64,000 nt of DNA from Curtobacterium sp. MCBD17_035 (GCF_003234815.2 NZ_CP126279.1:1550001-1614000); one strand, 5' to 3'; shown: positions 30,222 to 38,905, counted from the stretch's first letter. Numbers and translations: made by a program. Notes: generated by a model not told the origin, from the sequence alone.

Positions 30222-30835
30222 TCGTGCACCCTACGCTCGGCGGTTTCGCGGGTGCCGGGGCCGGTGCGTTCCGCCCGCCCTGCCTGCGCGCTTCTTCCGC
30301 TTCAGACTGCGCGTCGGGGCGGCGATGGGGCGGAGGGGTAAGCCCGCGCGGGGGAGCGTCGGCAGCTCGGCCCGCGGGCGGCGTCGGCGTCGTGGACGCG
30401 TGCTGGCGGCGTGGACGCCGGTCGTGCGCTCCGGGGATCCGTGAACGGGGCCCGTACCGACCGTGCGCGCCCGGCGGTTGCCGGTCCGGCGGGGACGAGG
30501 TGGGCCTCCCGGTCGGTGGCGGCACCGGCGGCTGTCGGCGGCGCGACCAGAGCGGGCGTGACGAGTCGACGGCATGCAGTGATGCTCGTGGAGCAGGGGC
30601 GCGCCCACGCACCGGGAGCACTGGACTGGGGACGGGCCTGCTCGTGGATCACCTGGGGAGGAGTGTCGTCACCGTCGGAAGCGAGTGGTGCGTCACCTGG
30701 TGACGGTCCCGCTGTCGTCCGTCATCGGTGATGTCGTCGTATGCGCGGGAACCAGATGCACGCGTCTTCGGTGACGGTGTGCGTGTCGGACGACCGCCGA
30801 CCTGTCGGGAAACCAGCGGGAGCGGCGGGGCGGCG
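30222..30835. other. 614-bp gap with no supportable gene
   Basis: Between the EcsC-like gene start and the fliW stop. Open frames here are Arg/Gly-rich and lack start signals or recognisable domains. The 30228-30233 box probably serves the EcsC-like gene. From 30668 to 30775 the motif GGTGAC/GTCACC recurs five times in both orientations, including a 7-1-7 palindrome CGTCACC-T-GGTGACG at 30691-30705. I see no RNA gene and no csrA, which often follows fliW. Confidence 0.6.
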
Positions 30836-31228
30836 TCAGCGGCGCGCGAGCACCGCTCGGAGGGGGTGGTCCTGCCCCTCGAGGATGAGCTGCGCGCCGA
30901 TGCCGGTCCGGGCGTTGACGATGACCGGCGCGAGCAGGTTCACCGTCGTGCCGCTCTCGGCGGGGTTCGCGACGACGAGGAGCATCGCCTCGCCCGCGTC
31001 GCGGAGGTCGAGGAGCGCGGTCTGCTCCTCGGTGATGACGGGCGTGTAGTCGGGCAGGTGCACGGCGGCGTCGAGGACGAACAGGCGTGGGTCCTCGGTG
31101 CCGGCAGCGGTGGTGCCGTGCCCGGCGAGGGCGAAGAGCCCCTCGGCACCGGTGACCTCCTGCAGGGTGAACGACGTCAGGGGTTCGAGACCGAACGGTG
31201 GGACGGTGAACGTCAGCGGGATGTTCAT
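30836..31228 (-). CDS. fliW: Flagellar assembly factor FliW
   Basis: 130-residue FliW, which in Bacillus binds flagellin and antagonises the translational repressor CsrA, coupling flagellin synthesis to export. Recognised by PPFGLEPLTSFTLQEVTGAEGLFAL, RLFVLDAAVHLPDYTP and VNLLAPVIVNARTGIGAQLIL. It is last in the minus-strand flgN-flgK-flgL-fliW operon and its start overlaps the flgL stop by four bases. No csrA gene is visible downstream. Confidence 0.93.
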   Translation of the reverse strand: MNIPLTFTVPPFGLEPLTSFTLQEVTGAEGLFALAGHGTTAAGTEDPRLFVLDAAVHLPDYTPVITEEQTALLDLRDAGEAMLLVVANPAESGTTVNLLAPVIVNARTGIGAQLILEGQDHPLRAVLARR

Positions 31229-32118
31229 GAGAGGTAGTCCATCAGGGTCGGCTGCAGCGTCTTCGCGGTGACGGCGAGGGCTGCCTGGTAGTTGGTCTGC
31301 TGGAGCTGCAGGTCGAGGATCGCCTTGGCCACGTCCTTGTCCTCGATCTGGGAGCGCTGTCCCTCGAGGTCGGTGGACCGGGACGCGAGCGTCGACTGCG
31401 CGGCGATGACCGAGGAGTGTCGGGTGCCGACGTCGCCCTGGACGCCACGGACGGCGGCGATGCGGCTGTCGACCTGACTGATCCGCGCGCTGACGTCGGC
31501 ACCGGACTGCAGGTCGCTGCTGATGTCGTCGATGAGGCTGAACACCGAGTCACTCCCGGTCCCGAAGACGGCGCTACCGTCGGTGTCGACGCGCACGGTC
31601 GTCCCCGACGCGATCCGGCGCTGCACGCCGACGTCGGTGCCGTCGGTCGACCCGTTGTAGGTGAAGTCGCTGCCGTACGCGGCGGACGCGTCCGTGTTGC
31701 CGGCGAAGACGGCCCGACCGCCGTACTGCGTGTTGGCGTCCTGGAGCAGGTCCTGCTTGAGTCCCTGGAGCTCGGTGACGATCGCGTTCCGGTCGGTGTC
31801 GTTCAGGGTGCCGCTGTTGGATCCCTGCACGGTGAGGTCCCGGACCTTGTTCATGACCGAGTACACGCTCGCGAGCGCGGAGTCGGTCGTGGCCAGCCAC
31901 CCGGCGCCGTCGTCGGCGTTGCGGGAGTACTGCGCGTTCTGGGCCTGGGCGCTCCGCACGGTGATCGACTTGCCGGTACCGCTGGGGTCGTCCGACGGGA
32001 CGGTGATGTTCTTCAGGCTCGACGCCTGGTCCTGCAGCTGCGCGAGCCGCGCGGCACCGGTCTGGAGACGCTGTTGCGCCGCCGCCATGGACATCTGGGT
32101 CGTGACACGAGTGAGCAT
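31225..32118 (-). CDS. flgL: Flagellar hook-associated protein 3 (FlgL)
   Basis: 297-residue hook-filament junction protein. N-terminal MLTRVTTQMSMAAAQQRL and SSLKNITVPSDDPSGTGKSI, and the C-terminal coiled helix ending DLQLQQTNYQAALAVTAKT, are typical of the flagellin-like D0/D1 domains. The start is the ATG at 32118, five bases downstream of the flgK stop; the open frame upstream belongs to a shadow of flgK. Confidence 0.93.
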   Translation of the reverse strand: MLTRVTTQMSMAAAQQRLQTGAARLAQLQDQASSLKNITVPSDDPSGTGKSITVRSAQAQNAQYSRNADDGAGWLATTDSALASVYSVMNKVRDLTVQGSNSGTLNDTDRNAIVTELQGLKQDLLQDANTQYGGRAVFAGNTDASAAYGSDFTYNGSTDGTDVGVQRRIASGTTVRVDTDGSAVFGTGSDSVFSLIDDISSDLQSGADVSARISQVDSRIAAVRGVQGDVGTRHSSVIAAQSTLASRSTDLEGQRSQIEDKDVAKAILDLQLQQTNYQAALAVTAKTLQPTLMDYLS

Positions 32119-32123
32119 GACGA

Positions 32124-33554
32124 TCAGCTGATCCCGACGACGCCGACGTGGTTGATGAGGGTGTCGAGCATCTGGTCGACCGCGGTGAGCACGCGCGCGG
32201 CCCCCTGGTAGGCGTGCTGGTAGGTGAGCAGGTTCACGTTCTCCTCGTCGAGGTCGACGCCGGCCCCGGACTGCTGCTGCGTCTTGGCGCTCGTCGCGGC
32301 GAGTCCGGTGAGGGTGGTCTGGGTCGCGGCCGTCCTCGACGTCGTGCCGATGCCGGTGACGACGTCCGACCAGGTCCGGTCGGGGGCGTCCGCGGCGGAG
32401 CCGATCTGGCCGATGGTGTCCGCGATGCTGCCGCTGTACGAGCCGTCCCCGGTCCGGACGGCGATGCCGGCGGCGTCGGTCGGGACGACGGTGAGGCCCT
32501 GCGCGGCCGGGACACCGGCCGCGATCGCGAAGAAGTCCGTGCCGGTGGCACCCGCGGGGGTGTACCCGGTCTCGTGCACGGCGTTCACCTGCGTGGCGAG
32601 CGCGGTCGCGACACGGTCGTACCCCGCGGAGGCCTCGGCGAGGGCGCCCCCGGTGCCGTCGGCGTTCGCGGGCGCGAGGACGCTGAGCGTGCCGGCGATG
32701 CTGCCGCCGTCCAGTGTGACGGCCGAGCCGGACCCGCCGACCCACGACAGGGTCACCGGGGAGGCGGCGGCGCCGCGCAGCGTGTCGGAGCCGGTGACGG
32801 CCACGGCGTGGGCGGACGTGCCGTCGACGATCGCGTTCCCGCCGATGACCACGTCGACCGTGCCGTCGCCGTTGTCCCGCACCGTGGCGCCGGACAGGGA
32901 CGCCATCTGTTCGGTGAGCACGTCGCGTTGGTCCATCAACTCGTTCGTCGAGCCGCCCCCTGCGGCCGTGGTGCGGATGCGGTCGTTGAGCGCCGCGACC
33001 TGGGTCGCCGCGGTGTTGAGCTGCCCGACCGCGTCGCCGACGTCGGACCGCGCGGAGGCCCACTGCGCGTCGATCGCCTGGGATCCGGTCCGCAGCGTGC
33101 TCGCCACCTGCGTGGCCGAGCTGAGCACGACGCCGCCGGACGCGGTGTCCCCGGGGTTGTTCTGGAGGTCGGACCAGGCCGACCACATCGTGTCCAGCTG
33201 GCTGGACAGTCCGTTCGCCCCGGGTTCGTTCAACGACGTCTCGAGGTCGGACAGTGCGGATGAGCGAGCCGACGCGTACCCGGAGGCGGACGCGGAGGCA
33301 CGGACCTGCGTGTCGAGCGTCATGGTCGCGAGTCGGGCGATGCCGTCGACGGAGACGCCCTGGCCGGCGGTCGCGACCGTACCGGTGAGGAGCCCGGTCG
33401 CGGCGACCGGCGGGATGGACGTCTGCGTGATCCGCTGCCGGGTGTACCCGGTCGTCCCCGCGTTCGCGATGTTCTGACCCACGACGTCGAGTCCGGCACG
33501 CGCCGCGGAGAGCCCGGAGTAGGCGGTTGCGAGCGATCCGAAGGTGCTGACCAT
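32124..33554 (-). CDS. flgK: Flagellar hook-associated protein 1 (FlgK)
   Basis: 476-residue junction protein between hook and FlgL. The N-terminus has the rod/hook/HAP signature SGLSAARAGLDVVGQNIANAG followed by GYTRQRI, and the C-terminus has the helix GVDLDEENVNLLTYQHAYQG. The middle is Ser/Thr/Ala-rich. The start at MVSTFGSLATAYSG matches family starts and lies two bases after the flgN stop. Confidence 0.94.
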   Translation of the reverse strand: MVSTFGSLATAYSGLSAARAGLDVVGQNIANAGTTGYTRQRITQTSIPPVAATGLLTGTVATAGQGVSVDGIARLATMTLDTQVRASASASGYASARSSALSDLETSLNEPGANGLSSQLDTMWSAWSDLQNNPGDTASGGVVLSSATQVASTLRTGSQAIDAQWASARSDVGDAVGQLNTAATQVAALNDRIRTTAAGGGSTNELMDQRDVLTEQMASLSGATVRDNGDGTVDVVIGGNAIVDGTSAHAVAVTGSDTLRGAAASPVTLSWVGGSGSAVTLDGGSIAGTLSVLAPANADGTGGALAEASAGYDRVATALATQVNAVHETGYTPAGATGTDFFAIAAGVPAAQGLTVVPTDAAGIAVRTGDGSYSGSIADTIGQIGSAADAPDRTWSDVVTGIGTTSRTAATQTTLTGLAATSAKTQQQSGAGVDLDEENVNLLTYQHAYQGAARVLTAVDQMLDTLINHVGVVGIS

Positions 33555-33556
33555 GA

Positions 33557-34039
33557 CTACAGGCTCCCGTCGAAGAAGTGCGCACCGGCGGCGCCGGCGT
33601 CGGCGGACCCGCGGCCGTCGTACGTCGCGACCTCGCCGACCGCACCGGCCAGGGTCTCCTGCGTGGCGCGCGCCGCCGCTCGGAGGAACCGCTCGTTCTC
33701 GTCCCGCAGCGCGGCGACCTGCGCGGTCAGCTCGATCATCGCGCGGAGGTGCGCAGCGAGGATCTCGCCCCACGGCCCCTCCGGCGCGGCGGCCGACACG
33801 ATCTCGCGGAGGGGTGCGTCGGTCGGCGCGCCGAGATGCTCGGCGACGGCGGCGCTCTCGACGCTGCGCTCGAGGCCGACGGCGCGCAGCCGCTCGAGGA
33901 CCTGTTCGACCTCACGGCTCGCGTGGTCGACCCACCGCGAGCGTCCGGCGGTCAGGAGCAGCTGCTCCTCCTCGAGCTTGAAGGTGAGGAGCTCGAGGAG
34001 CTCGCGTTCCCGCCACAGCACGGCGGACAGTTCGTTCAT
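33557..34039 (-). CDS. flgN: Flagellar export chaperone FlgN
   Basis: 160-residue mostly helical protein of the FlgN family, the expected secretion chaperone for FlgK and FlgL. Glu/Leu-rich N-terminal helix (LWRERELLELLTFKLEEEQL), then LLTAGRSRWVDHASREVEQV, fits the family. The ATG at 34039 was preferred over a TTG two codons upstream because GGGAGGAG sits about nine bases before it. It is first in the minus-strand operon behind a FliA-type promoter. Confidence 0.85.
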   Translation of the reverse strand: MNELSAVLWRERELLELLTFKLEEEQLLLTAGRSRWVDHASREVEQVLERLRAVGLERSVESAAVAEHLGAPTDAPLREIVSAAAPEGPWGEILAAHLRAMIELTAQVAALRDENERFLRAAARATQETLAGAVGEVATYDGRGSADAGAAGAHFFDGSL

Positions 34040-34085
34040 GCCCAAGGTCTCCTCCCGGTGATCGGCTCGCTGCGTCGACGAGCAC

Positions 34086-34113
34086 TATCGGTCCGCACGT
34101 CCACCGCCGTTAG
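34086..34113 (-). promoter_or_regulatory. FliA (sigma-28) type promoter for flgN-flgK-flgL-fliW
   Basis: Reading the minus strand: CTAAC (34113-34109), 16-base spacer, ACCGATA (34092-34086). It is one of six sites with the same layout in front of flagellar units in this window and resembles the sigma-28 consensus TAAA-n15-GCCGATAA. Confidence 0.8.
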
Positions 34114-34147
34114 GAGCGACGGTGGGAGCGACCTGGGCGCACTAGCC

Positions 34148-34280
34148 GAACCCCCGGAGGGGCACCAGTGGCACCGCGCCTCCACTTCGGGGGGACGGGA
34201 ACCGCCTTGTCCCCCGAAATGCCGACCCAGGGCGCCCAGGAAACCCCCGGACTGGGGCCGGTGGAGGTCTCCTGTCCCCC
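34148..34280. promoter_or_regulatory. C5-rich repeat region upstream of fliA
   Basis: In the 309-bp divergent gap, a CCCCCG-centred motif occurs five times: at 34148, inverted at 34186-34196, 34209-34218, 34241-34253 and 34272-34280. Copies two and three form the inverted repeat TTCGGGGGGAC-n12-GTCCCCCGAA. A weak FliA-like -10 (GTCGATA) follows at 34288-34294. This may be the control region of the sigma gene itself. Confidence 0.4.
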
Positions 34281-34348
34281 TCAGCTCGTCGATAGGTTCA
34301 TGACTGCACCGCGGGCGACCGCACCGATCATCGAGGGGGAGACACCGG

Positions 34349-35170
34349 ATGGACCGCACGGCACGGAACGCACTCGTGGTGGAGAACCTCCCGCTGGTGG
34401 GGTACCTCGTCGCCGAGGTCTGCGCCCGTGCGACCCACCTGTCGCGCGACGACATGGCCTCCGTCGGTGCCCTGGCGCTCGTCACCGCCGCGGACGCGTA
34501 CGACCCCTCGCTCGGGGTGCCGTTCGGTGCGTACGCCCGCACGCGCATCACCGGGGCGTTCGCCGACGACATGCGCGCCGGCGACTGGGCCAGCCGTGGG
34601 ACGCGCAAGCGCATCAAGGAGACGCTCGCCGTGCAGGACACCCTGACGGCGCAGCTCGGACGCGCGGTGTCGGTCCAGGAGCTCGCGGACGCCATGGGGG
34701 TCGACCGCCAGTCCGCGGCGGACGCCCTCGCCGACGCGGGCCGGACGGTCACCACGATCGACGAGACCGTGCACGACTCGCTCGCGGCCGAGGTCCCGCT
34801 GCCCGGTGACGACCTCCTCGCCACCGAGCGCACCCGCTACCTCCGCGCCGCCGTCGCCGCTCTGCCGGAGCGCATGCGGTTCATCGTCGAGGCCGTGTAC
34901 TTCGGCGACCGCACCGTCACCGAGGTCGCCGAGGAGCTCGGGATCACCCACTCGGCGGTGTCGCAGCAGCGGTCCGAGGCGATGCGCCTGCTCCACGACG
35001 GCCTGACCGCCCACTACGGCGACAGCGACGACGTCGTCGTCGAGCCGCGCTCCCGCACGACGGCCGCGCGACGCAGCGCCTACCTCGCACGGGTCGCCTC
35101 GAACGCGGCGGTCGGCATGGCCCGCGCCGTGATCGAGCCCCTCGCCGGAACTGCCGCCGCGGCGAGCTGA
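34349..35170 (+). CDS. fliA: RNA polymerase sigma factor FliA/WhiG family
   Basis: 273-residue group 3 sigma factor expected to transcribe late flagellar genes. Region 2 spans about 5-80 (ENLPLVGYLVAEVCAR, YDPSLGVPFGAYARTRITGA). Region 3 contains RKRIKETLAVQ, and region 4 (about 165-225) contains LPERMRFIVEAVYFGDRTVTE and an HTH with HSAVSQQRSEAMRLL. An unusual Ala/Arg tail of about 45 residues follows region 4. No FlgM anti-sigma gene is visible in the window. The start is ATG 34349, with GAGGGGGAG upstream. Confidence 0.92.
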   Translation: MDRTARNALVVENLPLVGYLVAEVCARATHLSRDDMASVGALALVTAADAYDPSLGVPFGAYARTRITGAFADDMRAGDWASRGTRKRIKETLAVQDTLTAQLGRAVSVQELADAMGVDRQSAADALADAGRTVTTIDETVHDSLAAEVPLPGDDLLATERTRYLRAAVAALPERMRFIVEAVYFGDRTVTEVAEELGITHSAVSQQRSEAMRLLHDGLTAHYGDSDDVVVEPRSRTTAARRSAYLARVASNAAVGMARAVIEPLAGTAAAAS

Positions 35171-35214
35171 GAACGTCGGGAGCACGGCACGCGGAAATCG
35201 GTCCGCACCGTCTC

Positions 35215-35241
35215 CTAACGGCTCCGGCCGCACGGCCGAGA
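35215..35241 (+). promoter_or_regulatory. FliA-type promoter for fliC
   Basis: CTAAC (35215-35219), 15-base spacer, GCCGAGA (35235-35241), giving a leader of about 60 bases before fliC. The -10 has G for T at one position. Confidence 0.75.
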
Positions 35242-35305
35242 GTCCTCGATGCCAGCCCATGGACGGGCCGGCGCACCACACCCACGTTTCACGGAGGAAA
35301 TCACC

Positions 35306-36502
35306 ATGGGTATGTCCATCAACACCAACCTCTCGGCACTCGACACGTACCGGAACCTCAACGCGACCCAGAACGACCTGTCGAACTCGCTCGAGAAGCT
35401 CTCGAGCGGTCTGCGGATCAACAAGGCCGCCGACGACGCCGCCGGTCTGTCGATCTCCGAGGGCTTGAAGTCGCAGGTCGGTGGCCTCACGGTCGCGGCC
35501 CGCAACGCCCAGGACGGCATCTCCGTCGTGCAGACCGCTGAAGGTGGCCTCACCGAGGTCCACTCGATCCTCCAGCGCATGCGTGACCTCGCCGTGCAGG
35601 CCGGCAACGACTCGAACAACGCCGACTCGCGCACCGCGATCACGACCGAGGTCTCGTCGCTCCAGTCGGAGCTCAGCCGCATCGCCTCGTCCACGAACTT
35701 CAACGGCACGTCGCTGCTCAACAGCAACAGCACGCTGAAGTTCCAGGTCGGCGCGAACGGTGACGCCAACAGCCAGATCTCGGTCGACCTGTCCGGCGCC
35801 AACGTGAACAAGGTCGTCGACGCGCTCGGCGCGACGCAGTCCGACGGCACCGCGTTCACGATCAAGAGCGGCACGAACATCAACACCGCCTTCCAGGGCA
35901 AGTCGCTCTCGTTCGAGGCCGGCAAGGGCACCTCGTCGGACCTCAAGGTCACGACGGGCACCCTCACGGGCTCGAACGCCGACGGCACGTTCACGTCGGT
36001 CGACGATCTCGTGTCCTCGCTGAACGGTGACGCCACGTTCTCGAAGAACTTCACCGCCACCGCGGTGAAGGACGTGAACGGCGCGACCACCGGCTTCAAC
36101 GTCCGCGCGAACGACGGCAGTGCGGTCGACACCGCCAGCCCGCTCGGGACGGCGGACACCACCGGCACCCTGACGGGCGCCGCCGGTTCGTCCACGACGG
36201 GCCTGCAGTTCGACACCGCGGACCACGCTCAGGCGGCGATCCGTGCCATCGACGCGCAGATCACGGCCGTGTCGACCGCCCGCTCGAACCTCGGTGCCGT
36301 CCAGAACCGCTTCGATCACGCCATCAACGTGACGAACGTGGCGAAGGAGAACCTCACCGCGGCGCAGTCGCGGATCACCGACGTCGACATGGCGGAGGAG
36401 ATGGTCAACTACACGCGCGACAACATCCTGAGCCAGGCCGGCACGGCGATGCTCGCGCAGGCGAACCAGAGCACGCAGGGCGTCCTCTCGCTGCTCAAGT
36501 AA
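35306..36502 (+). CDS. fliC: Flagellin
   Basis: 398-residue filament subunit. The conserved D0/D1 N-terminus runs MGMSINTNLSALDTYRN, LEKLSSGLRINKAADDAAGL and AEGGLTEVHSILQRMRDLAV. The C-terminus has RSNLGAVQNRFDHAINVT and DVDMAEEMVNYTRDNILSQ, ending VLSLLK. The central part (about 140-310) is the variable surface domain. GGAGG eight bases before the ATG is one of the strongest ribosome sites here. A terminator hairpin separates it from fliD. Confidence 0.97.
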   Translation: MGMSINTNLSALDTYRNLNATQNDLSNSLEKLSSGLRINKAADDAAGLSISEGLKSQVGGLTVAARNAQDGISVVQTAEGGLTEVHSILQRMRDLAVQAGNDSNNADSRTAITTEVSSLQSELSRIASSTNFNGTSLLNSNSTLKFQVGANGDANSQISVDLSGANVNKVVDALGATQSDGTAFTIKSGTNINTAFQGKSLSFEAGKGTSSDLKVTTGTLTGSNADGTFTSVDDLVSSLNGDATFSKNFTATAVKDVNGATTGFNVRANDGSAVDTASPLGTADTTGTLTGAAGSSTTGLQFDTADHAQAAIRAIDAQITAVSTARSNLGAVQNRFDHAINVTNVAKENLTAAQSRITDVDMAEEMVNYTRDNILSQAGTAMLAQANQSTQGVLSLLK

Positions 36503-36515
36503 CACCCCTGGCGGC

Positions 36516-36556
36516 CGCCGCCGTACGGATCCGTTCGGGTGATCCGTGCGGCGGCG
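36516..36556 (+). terminator. Terminator between fliC and fliD
   Basis: A 16-bp stem (CGCCGCCGTACGGATC pairs with GATCCGTGCGGCGGCG, one G-U) with a nine-base loop starts 13 bases after the fliC stop. It would let flagellin mRNA be made in excess over fliD and later genes. Confidence 0.8.
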
Positions 36557-36590
36557 TCGCTGCCGTCGAACGACCGGAAGGAGCCCCACG

Positions 36591-38030
36591 GTGTCCACCA
36601 CCTCCGCCTTGACGACCACCTCGACGTCGGCATCGGGCACGCTCGGCATCGACGGCCTCGCCAGTGGCCTCGACACCACGAGCATCATCAACTCGCTCAT
36701 GTCGATCGAGCAGCTGCCGCAGTCGCTGCTCCAGGACAAGGTCACGTCGACGAGCGCGTTCATCTCGTCGCTGCAGACGATCAACGGCCTGTTCGCGACG
36801 ATGGCGACGAAGGCCACGGCCGCCGCCACGAGCACCTCCCTCAACCTCCTCACCGCGTCGAGCTCGTCCTCCGCGGTCACCGCGAGCGTGTCGAGCACCG
36901 CGGCCGCCGGGAGCGTCAGCTTCACGGTCGGGAGCACCGCCGCAGCGCAGGTCGGTGTCACCGCCGCGATGACGACGTGGTCGAGCAGCGCGCCGACGCT
37001 CACACTCGTCTCCGCGAGCGGTGCGAAGACCGAGATCAGCCCCGCCTCCGGCTCGCTCGACGACGTCGTCAGCGCGATCAACAAGGCGGGCGCCGGCGTC
37101 ACCGCGACGAAGGTCGCCGCGGGGACGACGGCCGACGGCACGAAGCAGTACCGGCTCCAGCTCACCGCGACGGCCTCGGGGTCGGCGGGCGCGTTCACCC
37201 TCTACCGCGGCTCGGGCAGCGACGTCGACGCGGGGACCGCGACGAACGTCCTCACCGAGTCCGGTGCCGCCGTCGTGCAGCAGGCGTCCGACGCCTCGGT
37301 CACGCTGTGGGCGGGCACCGCGGCCGCGCAGACGATCACGAGCTCGACGAACACGTTCACCGACCTCGTGCCCGGACTCACCGTGAACGTGTCGGCGGTG
37401 TCCGCGTCGCCGGTCACGGTCACCGTCGCCCAGGACACGACGAAGGCCACCGCCGTCGCGTCCGGCCTGGTCGACGCGCTCAACGCGATCACGAGCTACT
37501 ACTCGTCGAACACGAGCGTGTCGACGTCGACGAGCGCCACCGACGGCTCGCAGTCCACGACCGCGGGCGTGCTCCTCGGCGACGCGACAACGCGGGACGC
37601 CGTGCAGCAGATCACGAGCGCGATGTCGACACCGGTGAACGGCCAGTCCCCGTCCTCGATCGGCATCGAGATCACGAAGGACGGCGACTTCACCTTCGAC
37701 TCCGACGCGTTCCGGGCCGCGCTCGCGACGGACCCCGCCGGCACGCAGAAGATCCTCTCGGGCCTGGCGCAGAACGTCGCGAACGTCGCGAACGGTGCGT
37801 CCGACAAGTACAGCGGTTCGATCACGACCGCGATCACGGGGCAGCAGTCCGTGGTCACGGACCTCAACCAGCAGATCAGCGACTGGGACACGCGGCTCGC
37901 GGACCGCCGTGCGACGCTGCAGGAGGAGTACACGAACCTCGAGACGAACCTGTCCACCCTGAAGTCGCAGTCGACCTGGCTCACGAGCCAGATCTCGTCG
38001 CTGCCCTCGTACTCGTCGTCGAGCAAGTGA
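36591..38030 (+). CDS. fliD: Flagellar filament capping protein FliD
   Basis: 479-residue cap protein (HAP2) needed to polymerise flagellin. The N-terminal motif IDGLASGLDTTSIINSLMSIEQ and the C-terminal helix region DWDTRLADRRATLQEEYTNL with LKSQSTWLTSQISS are diagnostic. The middle is Ser/Thr/Ala-rich. The GTG start at 36591 has GGAAGGAG upstream; the frame is open 15 codons further 5' only through the terminator arm. Confidence 0.93.
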   Translation: MSTTSALTTTSTSASGTLGIDGLASGLDTTSIINSLMSIEQLPQSLLQDKVTSTSAFISSLQTINGLFATMATKATAAATSTSLNLLTASSSSSAVTASVSSTAAAGSVSFTVGSTAAAQVGVTAAMTTWSSSAPTLTLVSASGAKTEISPASGSLDDVVSAINKAGAGVTATKVAAGTTADGTKQYRLQLTATASGSAGAFTLYRGSGSDVDAGTATNVLTESGAAVVQQASDASVTLWAGTAAAQTITSSTNTFTDLVPGLTVNVSAVSASPVTVTVAQDTTKATAVASGLVDALNAITSYYSSNTSVSTSTSATDGSQSTTAGVLLGDATTRDAVQQITSAMSTPVNGQSPSSIGIEITKDGDFTFDSDAFRAALATDPAGTQKILSGLAQNVANVANGASDKYSGSITTAITGQQSVVTDLNQQISDWDTRLADRRATLQEEYTNLETNLSTLKSQSTWLTSQISSLPSYSSSSK

Positions 38031-38034
38031 CCCG

Positions 38035-38514
38035 ATGAACGCCTTCGACCTCGCCTCCGCCGCCGCGTTCCGTCGCGCCGCCGCCGAGGGCACCGCCGCT
38101 GACGACCGTCGCCGCGCGCAGTACGCGACCCAGTCGGTGCTGTCCGCGACCCCGGCCCAGCTCGTCACGATGCTCTACGACCGGCTGCTCCTCGACCTGC
38201 ACCGCGCCGAGCAGGCGCAGACCACCGCCGACTGGTCGACCGCTCGGGAGCAGCTCATGCACGCGCAGGCGATCGTGGGGGAGCTGTCCACGTCGCTCCG
38301 CATCGACGTGTGGGACGGCGGGGAGGGGCTGCTCGCCATCTACAACTACGCGTCGACCGCGCTGATCACCGCGAACGTGCACCACGACGTCGACGCGACA
38401 CGGCAGTGCATCCGTCTGCTCGAGCCGCTCCGTGCCGCGTGGCACGACGCCGCCGCGGCGTTGCCCGCGTCGGCGACGGCGACCGGGACCGGGGGAGCAC
38501 TCGGTGTCGCCTGA
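38035..38514 (+). CDS. fliS: Flagellin-specific chaperone FliS
   Basis: 159-residue FliS, which binds the flagellin C-terminus before export. The family core is VLSATPAQLVTMLYDRLLLD, MHAQAIVGELSTSLRIDVWD and LLAIYNYASTALITANV, then CIRLLEPLRAAWHDA. It is four bases after the fliD stop and overlaps the following small gene by 11 bases. Confidence 0.94.
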   Translation: MNAFDLASAAAFRRAAAEGTAADDRRRAQYATQSVLSATPAQLVTMLYDRLLLDLHRAEQAQTTADWSTAREQLMHAQAIVGELSTSLRIDVWDGGEGLLAIYNYASTALITANVHHDVDATRQCIRLLEPLRAAWHDAAAALPASATATGTGGALGVA

Positions 38515-38854
38515 GTGGTCGACGCCCGGCGAGCAGTCCGGTCAGGATCGCGGCGACGCAGCGACCGTGGACGCGCACTCGGCGTGGGACCGCGTCCTCA
38601 CCGACCTCGAGGTCGCGGTCGCCCGCGCCGACGCCGTCGGCGTCGCGGTCCCGGCGTGGACCCCGCCGACCGGACTGGGACGGATCCCGCGCGAGCTCGT
38701 GGGTCGGGCCTCCCGGCTGCTCGCAGCGCAGCGGGACGCCGTCGCGCGCGTCGACGCGGCCAGGAGGGACGTCGCCGCGCACCTGGGCGCGCTGCGGTCC
38801 GTCGCGTCGTCGCGGGCGCCGGAACCGGCTCGGTACCTCGACGTCACAGGCTGA
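38504..38854 (+). CDS. Small FliT-position protein, putative flagellar chaperone
   Basis: 116 residues, mostly helical by composition (WDRVLTDLEVAVARADAVG, LVGRASRLLAAQRDAVARV then DAARRDVAAHLGAL). I do not recognise the sequence, but it follows fliS with an 11-base overlap, the place FliT-type chaperones occupy. Length and helical character fit that role. The GTG start at 38504 is inferred from coupling to fliS. Confidence 0.65.
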   Translation: MSPEWSTPGEQSGQDRGDAATVDAHSAWDRVLTDLEVAVARADAVGVAVPAWTPPTGLGRIPRELVGRASRLLAAQRDAVARVDAARRDVAAHLGALRSVASSRAPEPARYLDVTG

Positions 38855-38877
38855 CCGACCCCCGTTCGGGGCGACCG

Positions 38878-38905
38878 CTTACGTGGGCCGGGCGGTGCGC
38901 CGATA
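38878..38905 (+). promoter_or_regulatory. FliA-type promoter for the flgB-fliK operon
   Basis: CTTAC (38878-38882), 16-base spacer, GCCGATA (38899-38905), about 95 bp before flgB in the 146-bp gap after the fliT-like gene. The -10 matches the sigma-28 consensus exactly. Confidence 0.8.

Noticed and set aside
30224..30703. 159-codon plus-strand ORF in the gap before fliW
   Set aside because: Arg/Gly/Cys-rich, no ribosome site, no domain, and competing frames of equal quality on both strands.
30222..30835. Search for csrA downstream of fliW
   Set aside because: No frame begins like CsrA (MLVLTRK...) on either strand.
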